64,000 nucleotides of DNA. It comes from Helicobacter pylori (lineage in GTDB: Bacteria; Campylobacterota; Campylobacteria; Campylobacterales; Helicobacteraceae). The stretch is taken from contig NZ_CP122954.1 in the NCBI RefSeq assembly GCF_030323545.1, forward strand, positions 806,001-870,000, given 5' to 3'. Shown one piece after another: positions 8,874-17,993 of the stretch. Each line of letters begins with the position of its first letter. The first letter of the stretch is position 1. Made by a program: the position numbers and the translations under genes. The notes beneath the pieces are model-generated. The model had not been told where the DNA came from. It made no database searches and saw nothing but the letters and a program-made list of their open reading frames with translations.

Positions 8874-9866
8874 ATGACTGAAGACAGATTGAGTGCAGAA
8901 GATAAAAAATTTCTAGAAGTAGAAAGAGCCTTAAAAGAAGCGGCATTAAATCCTCTAAGGCATGCTACTGAAGAACTTTTTGGTGATTTTTTAAAAATGG
9001 AAAATATCACTGAGATTTGTTACAATGGGAACAAGGTTGTGTGGGTTTTAAAAAATAATGGCGAATGGCAACCATTTGATGTGAGAGACAAGAAAGCCTT
9101 TAGTCTGTCTCGTTTAATGCATTTTGCCCGGTGTTGTGCAAGTTTTAAGAAAAAAACAATAGACAACTATGAAAATCCTATTTTGAGCAGCAATTTAGCG
9201 AATGGTGAAAGGGTGCAGATTGTCCTTTCCCCTGTTACAGTTAATGATGAAACCATTTCCATATCCATAAGGATACCTAGCAAAACAACCTATCCTCATA
9301 GCTTCTTTGAAGAGCAGGGTTTTTATAATCTGCTAGATAACAAAGAACAAGCGATCAGCGCGATTAAAGATGGTATTGCTATTGGTAAGAATGTGATTGT
9401 TTGTGGTGGCACAGGAAGCGGTAAAACGACTTATATCAAAAGCATCATGGAGTTTATCCCCAAAGAAGAAAGGATCATATCCATTGAAGACACCGAAGAG
9501 ATTGTATTCAAACACCACAAGAACTACACACAGCTTTTTTTTGGTGGGAATATCACCTCTGCTGATTGCTTAAAGTCATGTTTGAGAATGCGGCCTGATA
9601 GAATCATTTTAGGAGAACTCAGAAGCAGTGAGGCATACGATTTTTATAATGTGCTTTGTAGCGGTCATAAAGGCACGCTAACCACTCTGCATGCAGGGAG
9701 CAGTGAAGAAGCGTTTATCCGTTTAGCCAACATGAGTTCATCTAATAGTGCAGCAAGGAATATCAAGTTTGAAAGTCTTATTGAGGGCTTTAAAGATTTG
9801 ATTGATATGATTGTCCATATCAACCACCACAAACAGTGTGATGAATTTTATATCAAACATAGGTAG
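8874..9866 (+). CDS. virB11: Cag-alpha, VirB11-type secretion ATPase
   Basis: A 330-residue protein with the full VirB11/HP0525 layout. An N-terminal domain (residues ~1-135) is followed by a RecA-like ATPase domain. The Walker A loop is GGTGSGKTT with the lysine at residue 184. After it come the acidic stretch IISIEDTEEIVF (Asp box), LRMRPDRIILGELR (Walker B region) and the His box LTTLHAGS. VirB11 hexamers sit on the cytoplasmic face of the channel and power assembly and substrate transfer. The gene begins 4 bases after cagZ and ends 8 bases before cag5, so it is almost certainly in the same operon. There is no sign of damage. Confidence 0.97.
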   Translation: MTEDRLSAEDKKFLEVERALKEAALNPLRHATEELFGDFLKMENITEICYNGNKVVWVLKNNGEWQPFDVRDKKAFSLSRLMHFARCCASFKKKTIDNYENPILSSNLANGERVQIVLSPVTVNDETISISIRIPSKTTYPHSFFEEQGFYNLLDNKEQAISAIKDGIAIGKNVIVCGGTGSGKTTYIKSIMEFIPKEERIISIEDTEEIVFKHHKNYTQLFFGGNITSADCLKSCLRMRPDRIILGELRSSEAYDFYNVLCSGHKGTLTTLHAGSSEEAFIRLANMSSSNSAARNIKFESLIEGFKDLIDMIVHINHHKQCDEFYIKHR

Positions 9867-9874
9867 TAGGCGCA

Positions 9875-12121
9875 ATGGAAGACTTTTTGTATAACACCTT
9901 ATACTTCATAGAGGATTATAAGTTGGTTGTTATTTTTAGTTTCATAGGGTTAATAGCGTTATTTTTCCTCTACAAATTCATAAAAGCTCAAAAAAAGGCT
10001 TTTAAAGATAAAGCTAACCAACCTCAAAAGAAAAAAAGCTTTAAAGAAATCATTATAGATGGGCTGAAAGAAAGGGTTAAAACCTTTGGCTTTTGGTTGC
10101 AAGCTATATTATTACTATCCTATTCTTTTATCACATCAGGGTTATTTTTCTTGATTCTCTTAGGTAATTTTTATGATGATAATCGATCGCCTGAGAGCGA
10201 TGATGATCTTTTTGATATATGGATCTATGCGATACAAGATTTTCCTAATTACTATTTTAAAGCGCTTGGTTTTAGTTCACTCAAGATTTATGGGTTCAAT
10301 ATATCATTAGTCGTATATAGTTCTATTTTATGTTCTTATATCTTCATTACCTTTTTTGTGTGGTTCTTAAAATACTTAACTCGGACTAGAGACATAGGAG
10401 CGAATAAAAAAGTTGATGATCTCTTTGGGAGCGCGAGTTGGGAAACTGAAGAGAAAATGATCAAAGCTAAACTTATCACACCCAATAATAAAAAACGCGC
10501 CTTTGACAAACGAGAGGTTATTGTAGGCAGGCGTGGTTTAGGGGATTTTATCGCTTACGCAGGACAGGCGTTCATTGGCTTGATTGCTCCTACTAGAAGC
10601 GGTAAAGGTGTGGGTTTCATCATGCCCAATATGATCAATTATCCTCAAAATATCGTTGTGTTTGACCCTAAGGCGGACACTATGGAAACTTGCGGAAAAA
10701 TCAGAGAAAAACGTTTCAACCAAAAAGTGTTCATCTATGAACCTTTCTCCTTAAAAACACACCGATTTAATCCTTTCGCTTATGTGGATTTTGGTAATGA
10801 TGTGGTTTTAACTGAAGACATACTCTCTCAAATTGACACACGCCTAAAAGGGCATGGGATGGTGGCTAGTGGGGGGGATTTTTCCACTCAAATCTTTGGA
10901 TTGGCAAAGCTCGTGTTCCCTGAAAGACCTAATGAAAAAGATCCTTTTTTTAGCAATCAAGCGCGGAATCTTTTTGTCATCAATTGCAATATTTATAGGG
11001 ATCTCATGTGGACTAAAAAGGGGCTTGAGTTTGTCAAAAGAAAAAAAATCATCATGCCTGAAACCCCCACAATGTTTTTCATAGGTTCTATGGCAAGCGG
11101 TATCAACTTGATTGATGAAGACACAAACATGGAAAAAGTCGTGTCTCTGATGGAATTTTTTGGAGGTGAAGAAGATAAGAGTGGCGACAATCTAAGAGCG
11201 CTTAGTCCTGCTACTAGAAACATGTGGAATAACTTCAAGACAATGGGTGGCGCTAAAGAAACTTATAGTTCTGTGCAGGGGGTTTATACATCAGCGTTTG
11301 CGCCTTACAATAACGCCATGATCAGGAATTTCACGAGCGCTAATGATTTTGATTTCAGGCGTTTAAGGATTGATGAAGTGAGTATTGGCGTGATCGCTAA
11401 TCCTAAAGAAAGCACTATTGTTGGGCCGATATTAGAGCTGTTTTTCAATGTGATGATTTATAGCAATCTTATTCTGCCAATCCATGATCCACAATGCAAA
11501 AGAAGTTGCTTAATGCTTATGGATGAATTCACGCTCTGTGGCTATTTGGAAACCTTTGTTAAAGCGGTAGGGATCATGGCAGAATACAACATGCGCCCCG
11601 CTTTTGTATTTCAAAGTAAGGCGCAACTAGAGAATGACCCCCCACTTGGTTATGGTAGGAACGGCGCTAAGACTATTTTAGACAACCTTTCTTTGAATAT
11701 GTATTATGGGATTAACAACGATAACTACTATGAACATTTTGAAAAACTTTCTAAGGTGTTAGGGAAATACACAAGGCAAGACGTGAGCCGGAGCATTGAT
11801 GATAATACCGGTAAGACCAACACTTCTATCAGCAACAAAGAGCGGTTTTTGATGACCCCTGATGAATTGATGACTATGGGCGATGAGCTTATCATTCTAG
11901 AGAATACGCTCAAACCCATCAAATGCCACAAGGCGCTTTACTATGATGATCCATTCTTCACTGATGAACTCATCAAGGTGAGTCCAAGCTTGAGCAAGAA
12001 ATACAAATTGGGGAAAGTGCCTAATCAGGCAACATTCTATGATGATTTGCAAGCCGCTAAAACTAGAGGTGAATTGAGCTATGACAAGTCTTTAGTGCCT
12101 GTGGGTTCAAGCGAACTGTGA
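9875..12121 (+). CDS. cag5: Cag-beta (Cag5), VirD4-type coupling ATPase
   Basis: A 748-residue protein starting at ATG 9875. The N-terminal 165 residues hold membrane segments near residues 13-35, 67-95 and 142-165. The cytoplasmic ATPase domain follows, with Walker A APTRSGKG (lysine 244), FDPKAD just after, and the Walker B stretch CLMLMDEFTLCG near residue 545. FVFQSKAQL and the C-terminal LMTPDELMTM are typical of VirD4/TraG proteins. It recruits CagA and other substrates to the channel and works with CagZ and Cag-alpha. A G7 run near 10869-10875, within VASGGDF, could slip, but the frame is intact here. The next gene is convergent. Confidence 0.96.
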   Translation: MEDFLYNTLYFIEDYKLVVIFSFIGLIALFFLYKFIKAQKKAFKDKANQPQKKKSFKEIIIDGLKERVKTFGFWLQAILLLSYSFITSGLFFLILLGNFYDDNRSPESDDDLFDIWIYAIQDFPNYYFKALGFSSLKIYGFNISLVVYSSILCSYIFITFFVWFLKYLTRTRDIGANKKVDDLFGSASWETEEKMIKAKLITPNNKKRAFDKREVIVGRRGLGDFIAYAGQAFIGLIAPTRSGKGVGFIMPNMINYPQNIVVFDPKADTMETCGKIREKRFNQKVFIYEPFSLKTHRFNPFAYVDFGNDVVLTEDILSQIDTRLKGHGMVASGGDFSTQIFGLAKLVFPERPNEKDPFFSNQARNLFVINCNIYRDLMWTKKGLEFVKRKKIIMPETPTMFFIGSMASGINLIDEDTNMEKVVSLMEFFGGEEDKSGDNLRALSPATRNMWNNFKTMGGAKETYSSVQGVYTSAFAPYNNAMIRNFTSANDFDFRRLRIDEVSIGVIANPKESTIVGPILELFFNVMIYSNLILPIHDPQCKRSCLMLMDEFTLCGYLETFVKAVGIMAEYNMRPAFVFQSKAQLENDPPLGYGRNGAKTILDNLSLNMYYGINNDNYYEHFEKLSKVLGKYTRQDVSRSIDDNTGKTNTSISNKERFLMTPDELMTMGDELIILENTLKPIKCHKALYYDDPFFTDELIKVSPSLSKKYKLGKVPNQATFYDDLQAAKTRGELSYDKSLVPVGSSEL

Positions 12122-12258
12122 TTAAGACAAAATATCTTAACAAAAAGAAGCAAAATATATTTTAGAAAAATTAAAAGATAATGGTGTAAATGATATTATT
12201 ATAAATTCATAAAATAATAGGATTGTGTCATCAAAATTGCTTATAAAATGAGTATGCT

Positions 12259-12768
12259 CTACTCGTTATATCGCACTTGAGAATAGATGCAACGGAATTT
12301 CTTCACGTAAGCGCCATTAGGGTTGTGTTTCATTCCCCCATTGTAAGCGCCTATTGCCATTTCTACTAATTGATACACGCTTTTGTTGGGATATTTCTGT
12401 TTGTAGTAATCAAAATTTTCTTTTAAAATTTGTTTGGCTAATTGGATCGCAAAATCCACATCATTGAGCAATTTGAACTTGAGGAGCGTTTTAGAATAGG
12501 TAGGATAGAATTTTTTAGCGGTGTTCAAAGTGATATGAAACATGGAATAAGAAGTGTCTTTTAGGGAAATTTCACGCTTGTTGTTCAAGCCCAAAGAACT
12601 TTCTAGTAAAGCGATAGAAATGAGCGTTCTGCACATTATTTCATTGTCGCAGCCTTTTTGATGGATATGGATAAGATTTTCGTATTGCTTGAAACTGATG
12701 GTTATTTTTTGGCATGGATAGGCTAAGGAATTAAGAAGTAAAGTCAGACCAATCCATTTCCCAAACAA
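12259..12768 (-). CDS. cag4: Cag4 (Cag-gamma), lytic transglycosylase
   Basis: A 169-residue protein with a short N-terminal hydrophobic segment (residues 1-17, signal-like). The soluble lytic transglycosylase (SLT, VirB1-like) fold shows ALLESSLG with the likely catalytic Glu at residue 56, then SYSMFHITLNTAK and the conserved AYNGG. Cag4 (HP0523) cuts peptidoglycan so the secretion apparatus can cross the wall. The gene starts 9 bases downstream of the cag3 stop, so it is probably co-transcribed with cag1-cag2-cag3 on the minus strand. It converges with cag5, leaving a 137-base A/T-rich gap with no clear terminator. Confidence 0.94.
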   Translation of the reverse strand: MFGKWIGLTLLLNSLAYPCQKITISFKQYENLIHIHQKGCDNEIMCRTLISIALLESSLGLNNKREISLKDTSYSMFHITLNTAKKFYPTYSKTLLKFKLLNDVDFAIQLAKQILKENFDYYKQKYPNKSVYQLVEMAIGAYNGGMKHNPNGAYVKKFRCIYSQVRYNE

Positions 12769-12777
12769 AACTTCACT

Positions 12778-14217
12778 TTACTTTGAATCTTTCAGTAACG
12801 CTTTTTGTAACTTTTGCTTGTCGTATTTGAGCTTGTCCTTTAATGGCAAAAGTAAAGTTTGAACGCTCTCATAACCACACAGCATTCCCTCTTTATAGGG
12901 GTCGTTTTTGATTTTTACATAAAGACTGATGCCATTAGCATAACACAAACCATTAGACTTGATATAGTAGCTTTTGATTTCTTCTTCTAAGTTTCTCAAG
13001 TCATTAGGGTTGATAGGCGATTTTTTGCTGTAAGAATTTTCGCTAATCAAAGTCCCCTCATAGCTTCTTTTGATCGTGGTTTCTTTATCCACTAATAATC
13101 CATTATAGTTTTCTTTTTCTTTGACAACTCTCATTGTTTCAAAAGAATTACTTGTTTTAGGAGAAATAGGCACTTCCACTACTCTAGGTTTCTTAGCATT
13201 TTTCTTTTTCAACTCTGCTTCTAAAGCTTTTAGTTTCTTTTGATTTTCTAAGTCTTTGAGCTTGTATTTAGCCAATTCAGCCTCTTGTTTTTCTTTTTCT
13301 GCCAAGAGTTTCTTTTCCCTCTCTTCTTCATTGGCTATGAGTTGGGAGTTAGCGATTAACTCCTCTATGAGCTTCTCTTTGCTGTTTTCAGGAGCGGTTT
13401 GAGTGGCTGATGGTTGGGCCTCATTGGCGTTATTTGTCTCTTTTAGTTTATACAGGCTATAAGGAGCAATGATATTGGGTTTTTGAGTAACGCTATCGCT
13501 AGTGGGCATAGCGACCATCTCATCTCTTAGGGGCGAACACACTTCATCATTGGGTCTGCAGATCACATCGTTGGCGTAGTTGAAATACGCGCGTTTTTGT
13601 TGTTCAAAAAGCTTGTTCTCATCAATTGACGCTCCCTTATCAAGCGTGTGGGCATTGGGATCGCTTCTTTTTGGCACTCTCAAAAAAGTCGCTTGGGCAT
13701 AAGGCATGTTCTCATTGATTTTTAACACAAACTTAGCGTTTCGTTTGTTGAGCGCTTTGAGAATGTTGTAATACCCATTGACTTGTTCTAATGAACCTGT
13801 GATGATGATGAGATCCGCATAAGTCCCCATCGCTCTTGTTTTGATAATGGGGTTTTCTATGGATAAATAGTTGTTGTAATCCAATAGATCCATAGCGTAG
13901 AGATAGGTTTTGTCTTTCAAAGCGCTATTACCAAACCAATCCCCAAAGCTTTTATCATTCACGTTCAAGGTGTCGTATATATCAAAAAGTGCTTGAGTTT
14001 TTGTGTCATCAACAGAGGCATATTGAGGTTTCTTATGATCAGGGATCTGTCGGCGCTGTTTAGCTTCTTTTTTGAGTCGTTTAGCTTCTTTCTTGGTCTC
14101 TTTAGTTTCTTTAGTGGCCTTAATGACCTTATCGGCTTCACTTATTTCTTTAGCATAAAGAGTGTTAGAGGTTAGTAAGCCTATGAGCGATACAGCGGTT
14201 GCTAGTTTTCTAAACAT
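12778..14217 (-). CDS. cag3: Cag3 (Cag-delta), outer-membrane core-complex component
   Basis: The ATG at 14217 gives 479 residues starting MFRKLATAVSLIGLL, a clear signal peptide ending near NTLYA, and has an AGGAAA ribosome-binding site. The longer frame (to 14271) would add 18 residues that spoil the signal peptide. After the signal there is a Lys/Glu-rich stretch, a mixed domain, and a long Glu/Lys/Ala coiled-coil region around residues 265-350. Cag3 (HP0522) forms a subcomplex with CagM, CagT and CagX in the outer-membrane core and is essential for CagA delivery. The start codon lies just inside the end of the upstream gene (8-base overlap), so translation is probably coupled. Confidence 0.94.
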   Translation of the reverse strand: MFRKLATAVSLIGLLTSNTLYAKEISEADKVIKATKETKETKKEAKRLKKEAKQRRQIPDHKKPQYASVDDTKTQALFDIYDTLNVNDKSFGDWFGNSALKDKTYLYAMDLLDYNNYLSIENPIIKTRAMGTYADLIIITGSLEQVNGYYNILKALNKRNAKFVLKINENMPYAQATFLRVPKRSDPNAHTLDKGASIDENKLFEQQKRAYFNYANDVICRPNDEVCSPLRDEMVAMPTSDSVTQKPNIIAPYSLYKLKETNNANEAQPSATQTAPENSKEKLIEELIANSQLIANEEEREKKLLAEKEKQEAELAKYKLKDLENQKKLKALEAELKKKNAKKPRVVEVPISPKTSNSFETMRVVKEKENYNGLLVDKETTIKRSYEGTLISENSYSKKSPINPNDLRNLEEEIKSYYIKSNGLCYANGISLYVKIKNDPYKEGMLCGYESVQTLLLPLKDKLKYDKQKLQKALLKDSK

Positions 14218-14572
14218 TAGTTTCCTTTTTTTCAGATTGGTATAGAGACAAAATTCCATATTCCATTGCATTTAAGGTAAGCGATGTAGCTGTAAAAAAC
14301 TCATTGTTTTTGAAATTCTTTTTTCTTTTCATCAATCCATTGCATTTGGGATATTTAGGATCTTGTGAATCCACGCTAGCAATCCATTTGCACTTAAGAT
14401 AATTTTTACACCCTAAGAAAAAAGAATTTTCTTTAATATTAGCTTTTACACTAGCCAAGCAGACCATTTTCATTGAGCCATTTATTTCTCGTAAAACGCC
14501 CTTACAGTCGCCTTTATTTACATAATTAGAGCAACTATAAAATGAGACACTATTCAATTCTCTTTGTATCAT
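14210..14572 (-). CDS. cag2: Cag2-like small Cys-rich protein
   Basis: A 120-residue protein between cag1 and cag3, in the place of HP0521 (cag2/Cag-epsilon). It is Cys-rich: CSNYVNKGDC near residue 14, then GCKNYLKCKW and YPKCNGLMKRK. The segment GCKNYLKCKW resembles the C4 zinc ribbon at the C-terminus of topoisomerase I, so a metal-binding fold is plausible. No signal peptide is seen. cag2 is known to be dispensable for CagA transfer. The gene overlaps the cag3 start by 8 bases, and its own ATG overlaps a TGA in another open frame (14573-14679). The zinc-ribbon idea is my inference; the product has no established function. Confidence 0.7.
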   Translation of the reverse strand: MIQRELNSVSFYSCSNYVNKGDCKGVLREINGSMKMVCLASVKANIKENSFFLGCKNYLKCKWIASVDSQDPKYPKCNGLMKRKKNFKNNEFFTATSLTLNAMEYGILSLYQSEKKETNV

Positions 14573-14679
14573 TTTACAGGTCGCTTGTGTGGGTCATGCA
14601 GTGAGTAATAAACCACTACAACGCCTAAATTTTTGAAATTTTCTCTTATTCTTTCTTCAGTCAAAATCGTTGTTTTGCC

Positions 14680-15027
14680 TCAATCTTTCGTCTCTTTAGC
14701 TTCAGTTGGTTCGTTGGTAACGCTTGTTGCTTGAGATTTTTGGGTTTCGTTATTGACAGTTGTTGCCGCTTTAGATTGCTTTTTGAACAATTTTTCAATT
14801 AATTTCACTAAGTTGATATTAGAAAAAGACAAAAAGATTCCCATTGCAACAAAGATTATCCCAACAATCCCCATAGCACCGCTCAAGACACAACATAAAA
14901 CCCCTGCTCCAATGAGACCTAATGAATCATAACGCTTATCAGTCAAACTGTTTTTGAAAAAATTTACAAAAGCGTTTGGTTTTTTTGTTTCATGGGTTGT
15001 TTCAGTTGTATTGATTGTGTCAGCCAT
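14680..15027 (-). CDS. cag1: Cag1 (Cag-zeta), small membrane protein
   Basis: The start at 15027 gives 115 residues (MADTINTTETTHETKK...). It is preceded by a strong GGAGG ribosome-binding site at 15034-15038, so the 19 extra upstream codons are not used. A single hydrophobic stretch (LGLIGAGVLCCVLSGAMGIV, continuing to ~residue 75) probably forms one or two membrane helices, and the tail is rich in Thr, Lys and Glu. Cag1 (HP0520) is the outermost gene at this end of the island and is not needed for CagA translocation or IL-8 induction. A TATAAT box lies upstream at 15088-15093, so this is probably the first gene of the cag1-cag4 operon. Confidence 0.9.
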   Translation of the reverse strand: MADTINTTETTHETKKPNAFVNFFKNSLTDKRYDSLGLIGAGVLCCVLSGAMGIVGIIFVAMGIFLSFSNINLVKLIEKLFKKQSKAATTVNNETQKSQATSVTNEPTEAKETKD

Positions 15028-15087
15028 AGTGTTACCTCCATAATAATGGTATATTCTCAATTTGTTACTATAAAACAAATCCATGTT

Positions 15088-15093
15088 ATTATA
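15088..15093 (-). promoter_or_regulatory. -10 box for cag1
   Basis: The minus strand reads GCTATAAT, an excellent sigma-80 extended -10 element. The predicted transcript start is near 15081, giving a leader of about 54 bases before the cag1 ATG at 15027, which contains the GGAGG site. Confidence 0.6.
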
Positions 15094-15117
15094 GCAAAAA
15101 ATATAAAACCATTGGTT

Positions 15118-15156
15118 TGGCTAGAAAAACAGGCTAAAGAATGGCTCAAATTGTAA
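15118..15156 (+). repeat. cag island boundary repeat (copy of glr 3' end)
   Basis: The plus strand reads in frame as WLEKQAKEWLKL followed by TAA at 15154-15156. This matches the C-terminus of H. pylori glutamate racemase (glr/murI). The cag island is bounded by a ~31-base direct repeat of the glr 3' end: the intact gene is on one side and only this tail on the cag1 side. The stretch therefore marks the left edge of the island, between cag1 and HP0519. The second copy lies outside the window. Confidence 0.85.
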
Positions 15157-15167
15157 AAGGACTTGAC

Positions 15168-16022
15168 ATGTTTAAAGATTTTTATCGCACCACCCTCTCT
15201 TTTTTAAAGCCTTTATTGCTTTTACTAGTTTTATTGTTGTCATTTTCACTTTGTATAGCTGATGAATATATTAGCATAAGTGATGATTGGGATGAAAGGG
15301 CACGAAATCAGTGGGATGAAATTGCGCGAAATCATAAGACATATTATTTTGAAAATGGTTTAGACCATTTTAATCAAGGCCAATACAAACAAGCCTTTAA
15401 AGATTTTAAATTGGCGCAAGAATACAGCATTGGGCTTGGCAGCGTTTATTTAGCCAAAATGTATTTGGAGGGAAAGGGCGTGAAAGTGGATTACAAAAAA
15501 GTGCAATTCTATGCACAAAACGCTATCAAAGGGTATGGGAGTGGCATGCTAGGGGGCACTTTAATTTTAGGACGCATGCAAGCAGAAGGCTTAGGGATGA
15601 AAAAGGATTTGAAACAAGCGCTTAAGACTTACAGGCATGTGGTTCGCATATTTTCTAATAAAAGCACAAATTATTTTGCTAACAATTTTAGATTACCAAA
15701 CCTTGCGTTCACTAGTATGCTTATTGGATCGCGATTCATTGATCTTTCAAGTTTGAGCGCGAATCCTATAAAATTTGGAAAGAAATTTGGAATACTTGTT
15801 ATGAAATCCACCCAAATCAAAGATAAGACACTTCTTTGGGAAGACATTGCTGAAATTTCAAGCAATATTATTTTACTCAAACAACAAATGGGGGAAATCC
15901 TTTATAGAATTGGGATCGCTTATAAAGAAGGGCTTGGCACCAGAAAACAAAAAAGTAGGGCTAAAAAATTCTTGCAAAAATCCGCAGAATTTGGCTATGA
16001 AAAAGCCATGGAAGCTCTGTAG
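15168..16022 (+). CDS. Sel1-like repeat protein (HP0519)
   Basis: The ATG at 15168 has AAAGGA at 15156-15161 and gives 284 residues; an upstream in-frame ATG at 15141 lies inside the island boundary repeat. Residues 1-32 form a signal peptide with a Leu-rich core. Two or more Sel1/TPR-like helical repeats follow (AKMYLEGKGVKVDYKKVQFYA, GRMQAEGLGMKKDLKQAL), with a last one at the C-terminus (GIAYKEGLGTRKQKSRA). H. pylori has a family of secreted Cys-rich Hcp proteins of this fold, but this one has almost no Cys. It is the first gene outside the cag island. Function is unknown; binding of peptides or cell-wall fragments is only suggested by the fold. Confidence 0.85.
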   Translation: MFKDFYRTTLSFLKPLLLLLVLLLSFSLCIADEYISISDDWDERARNQWDEIARNHKTYYFENGLDHFNQGQYKQAFKDFKLAQEYSIGLGSVYLAKMYLEGKGVKVDYKKVQFYAQNAIKGYGSGMLGGTLILGRMQAEGLGMKKDLKQALKTYRHVVRIFSNKSTNYFANNFRLPNLAFTSMLIGSRFIDLSSLSANPIKFGKKFGILVMKSTQIKDKTLLWEDIAEISSNIILLKQQMGEILYRIGIAYKEGLGTRKQKSRAKKFLQKSAEFGYEKAMEAL

Positions 16023-16098
16023 TTTTTTTAATCAAACTTGTATCAAGCTTGACTGAATGGGTTAAAAAATCCGTTTAGACTCTCATTAAAGCAAAACC

Positions 16099-17091
16099 CT
16101 ATTTTTCCATTATAATAGACACTTGATTGTTTTCAATCTCTATGTAGAGTTCTTTTTGAGAATTAGAGCTGTAAGAGAGCTTGTTTTGCTGGTAGGCTTT
16201 GTAATCTTGGTCAAACGCCACATAAAACAAGCGTTTGTTCTGGGAGTTGGGGTAAGGGACCACACTAATAGAAGAAAAAGCGATATTCTTTTTTTCGTTT
16301 TTTGCAAACACCCTTTTTTTATACTCTTTAAAAGCGTTGAATTTCATGCCGTCATAGCGGGTGAAATTGGGGTTATAAAAACGCATATAGCGTTCAAAAT
16401 CGCCCCTAGCCCAGGCTTCTTTCCATTGAAAAAGGGAGCTTAAAATCATGCTCAATTCTTCTTTGGTGCTGGGGAAAAACTTGTCTTCATAGATGATAAG
16501 GAACGCTTTTTCGCCTTTTAATACCTTATCATAAGAGCTTAAAAGCGGGTTTTCAATCGCAATACAGCCCTTAGTGTTCAATTCATTCCGATCGCCATTT
16601 AAAGGCATTCCATGCACCCAAATGCCATGCCCGGTGCGTTTTTTCAAAGTGTCATACAAATTAGGGTAATTCGTTACAAAAGCCAAAACGCCATAATATT
16701 GATCCAAGCGCTCCAATTTCTGCGTGATACGATACACTCCAATAGGCGTAGCCAAATCGCCCTCTAAAGTTTTATCGCCCTTTTTAGAGCCTACAAGGGC
16801 TTTAGAGCTGTTGATTTTTTTAAGCATGTTGTTGTCTATTTCATAAAACTCTAAACTAGGCTTGGATTTATTGGCCACAAATAAAAACTGCTTGTTTTGA
16901 TAATAGCCAAAATCCGTGTCCTTGTTTTGAAGCTCTTCTGCCCAAAAAGCTTTATCCGCTAAATAAGAATCCAACTTTTGACCCACCACTTCCAAGCCTT
17001 GCTTTTGATAAAGGTGCATGATTTCTAACAAACGATCACTAGCATTCAATCCCACAAACCCTATTAACAGAGCCGGTAATATTTTTTTCAA
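16099..17091 (-). CDS. csd6: Csd6, L,D-carboxypeptidase of cell-shape pathway
   Basis: A 330-residue protein with a short signal peptide (residues 1-18). The YkuD-type catalytic core shows [11 protein letters not shown] with His160 and NTKGCIAI with Cys176, the positions known for Csd6 (HP0518). The C-terminal ~110 residues form an NTF2-like domain. Csd6 trims tetrapeptide stems of peptidoglycan to tripeptides and is needed for helical cell shape; it has also been linked to flagellin glycosylation. Its ATG overlaps the era stop by 4 bases, so it is the last gene of the rplI-hslV-hslU-era-csd6 operon. It converges with the Sel1-repeat gene. Confidence 0.93.
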   Translation of the reverse strand: MKKILPALLIGFVGLNASDRLLEIMHLYQKQGLEVVGQKLDSYLADKAFWAEELQNKDTDFGYYQNKQFLFVANKSKPSLEFYEIDNNMLKKINSSKALVGSKKGDKTLEGDLATPIGVYRITQKLERLDQYYGVLAFVTNYPNLYDTLKKRTGHGIWVHGMPLNGDRNELNTKGCIAIENPLLSSYDKVLKGEKAFLIIYEDKFFPSTKEELSMILSSLFQWKEAWARGDFERYMRFYNPNFTRYDGMKFNAFKEYKKRVFAKNEKKNIAFSSISVVPYPNSQNKRLFYVAFDQDYKAYQQNKLSYSSNSQKELYIEIENNQVSIIMEK

Positions 17092-17993
17092 TCCCTATTC
17101 CTTTGATGGATATAACCCAGTTTTTGCAAGCTCTTTTCTTCCTTGCTCCATGATTTTTGAGCGATCACTTGCAAGTTTAAAAAAACCTTTTTTTCGCCCA
17201 CTTCTTGCATTTTCAATCTAGCACTAGTCCCGATGCGTTTGATATTCACCCCGTTTTTGCCTATCACGATTTTTTTTTGGCTTTCTTTTTCTACAATAAT
17301 ATACGCATACACCTTGTCTATGCGTTCTTCTTCTATAAATTTATCAATCATCACATCGCTTTCATAAGGGATTTCATCGCTCAAAAAAACAAACAAACTC
17401 TCCCTAATGATTTCCTTATAAATATCGCGCATTTTTTCATCGCTCATCAAATCCTTTTCAAAAAGCCATGCGCTAGGGCTTAAATGCTTGCTGATGCATT
17501 CTAAAAGCGCGTTTAAATTTTGAGATTTTTTCGCGCTCAAAGGCACTAGAGCTAAAAATTGCGAAGCGTATTTTTGATACTCTTGTAATTTTTGCAAAAC
17601 CTGCTTATGCGTGGCGGTGTCAATCTTACTCACAGCCAAGATATGGGGTTTTTGGCACAAACTCAAAAACTCTTCATAGCCTTTTAAATCATCATGCACA
17701 GAAGCTAAAAAAACGTGCAATTCAGCATCGCCCATCGCTTTTAAAGCCTGTGAGAGCATGCATTGGTTGAGTAATTTTTCTTGATGGTGAAGCCCTGGAG
17801 TGTCTAAAAAAATGATCTGGCTCTCATACCCTTCTTTATCTTTAAAAGGCACAATGCATTTCATTAATTTTCTTGTCGCATTAGCCTTATGCGAAACGAG
17901 GGCTAAATGAGCGTTTAATAAAGTGTTTAAAAGAGTGCTTTTTCCAGCGTTTGGTTTGCCTATAAGAGCTACAAAGCCTGCCTTAGTTTTCAT
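17088..17993 (-). CDS. era: GTPase Era
   Basis: A 301-residue protein. The G1 loop GKPNAGKST is at residues 12-20, the G2 region has ANATRKL, G3 is DTPGLH near residue 64, and G4 is SKID near residue 122. The C-terminal KH domain carries [13 protein letters not shown]. Era binds the 3' end of 16S rRNA and is needed for 30S subunit assembly and growth control. The gene begins at the last base of hslU (1-base overlap) and overlaps csd6 by 4 bases, so translation is probably coupled along the operon. Length and motifs are complete. Confidence 0.97.
   Translation of the reverse strand: MKTKAGFVALIGKPNAGKSTLLNTLLNAHLALVSHKANATRKLMKCIVPFKDKEGYESQIIFLDTPGLHHQEKLLNQCMLSQALKAMGDAELHVFLASVHDDLKGYEEFLSLCQKPHILAVSKIDTATHKQVLQKLQEYQKYASQFLALVPLSAKKSQNLNALLECISKHLSPSAWLFEKDLMSDEKMRDIYKEIIRESLFVFLSDEIPYESDVMIDKFIEEERIDKVYAYIIVEKESQKKIVIGKNGVNIKRIGTSARLKMQEVGEKKVFLNLQVIAQKSWSKEEKSLQKLGYIHQRNRD

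Noticed and set aside
10869..10875. G7 run in cag5 as a phase-variation tract
   Set aside because: The frame is intact, the run is short, and I know of no record of switching there.
12122..12258. Short reading YILEKLKDNGVNDIIINS between cag5 and cag4
   Set aside because: Only 19 codons with no start codon; a chance A/T-rich reading or an unidentifiable remnant.
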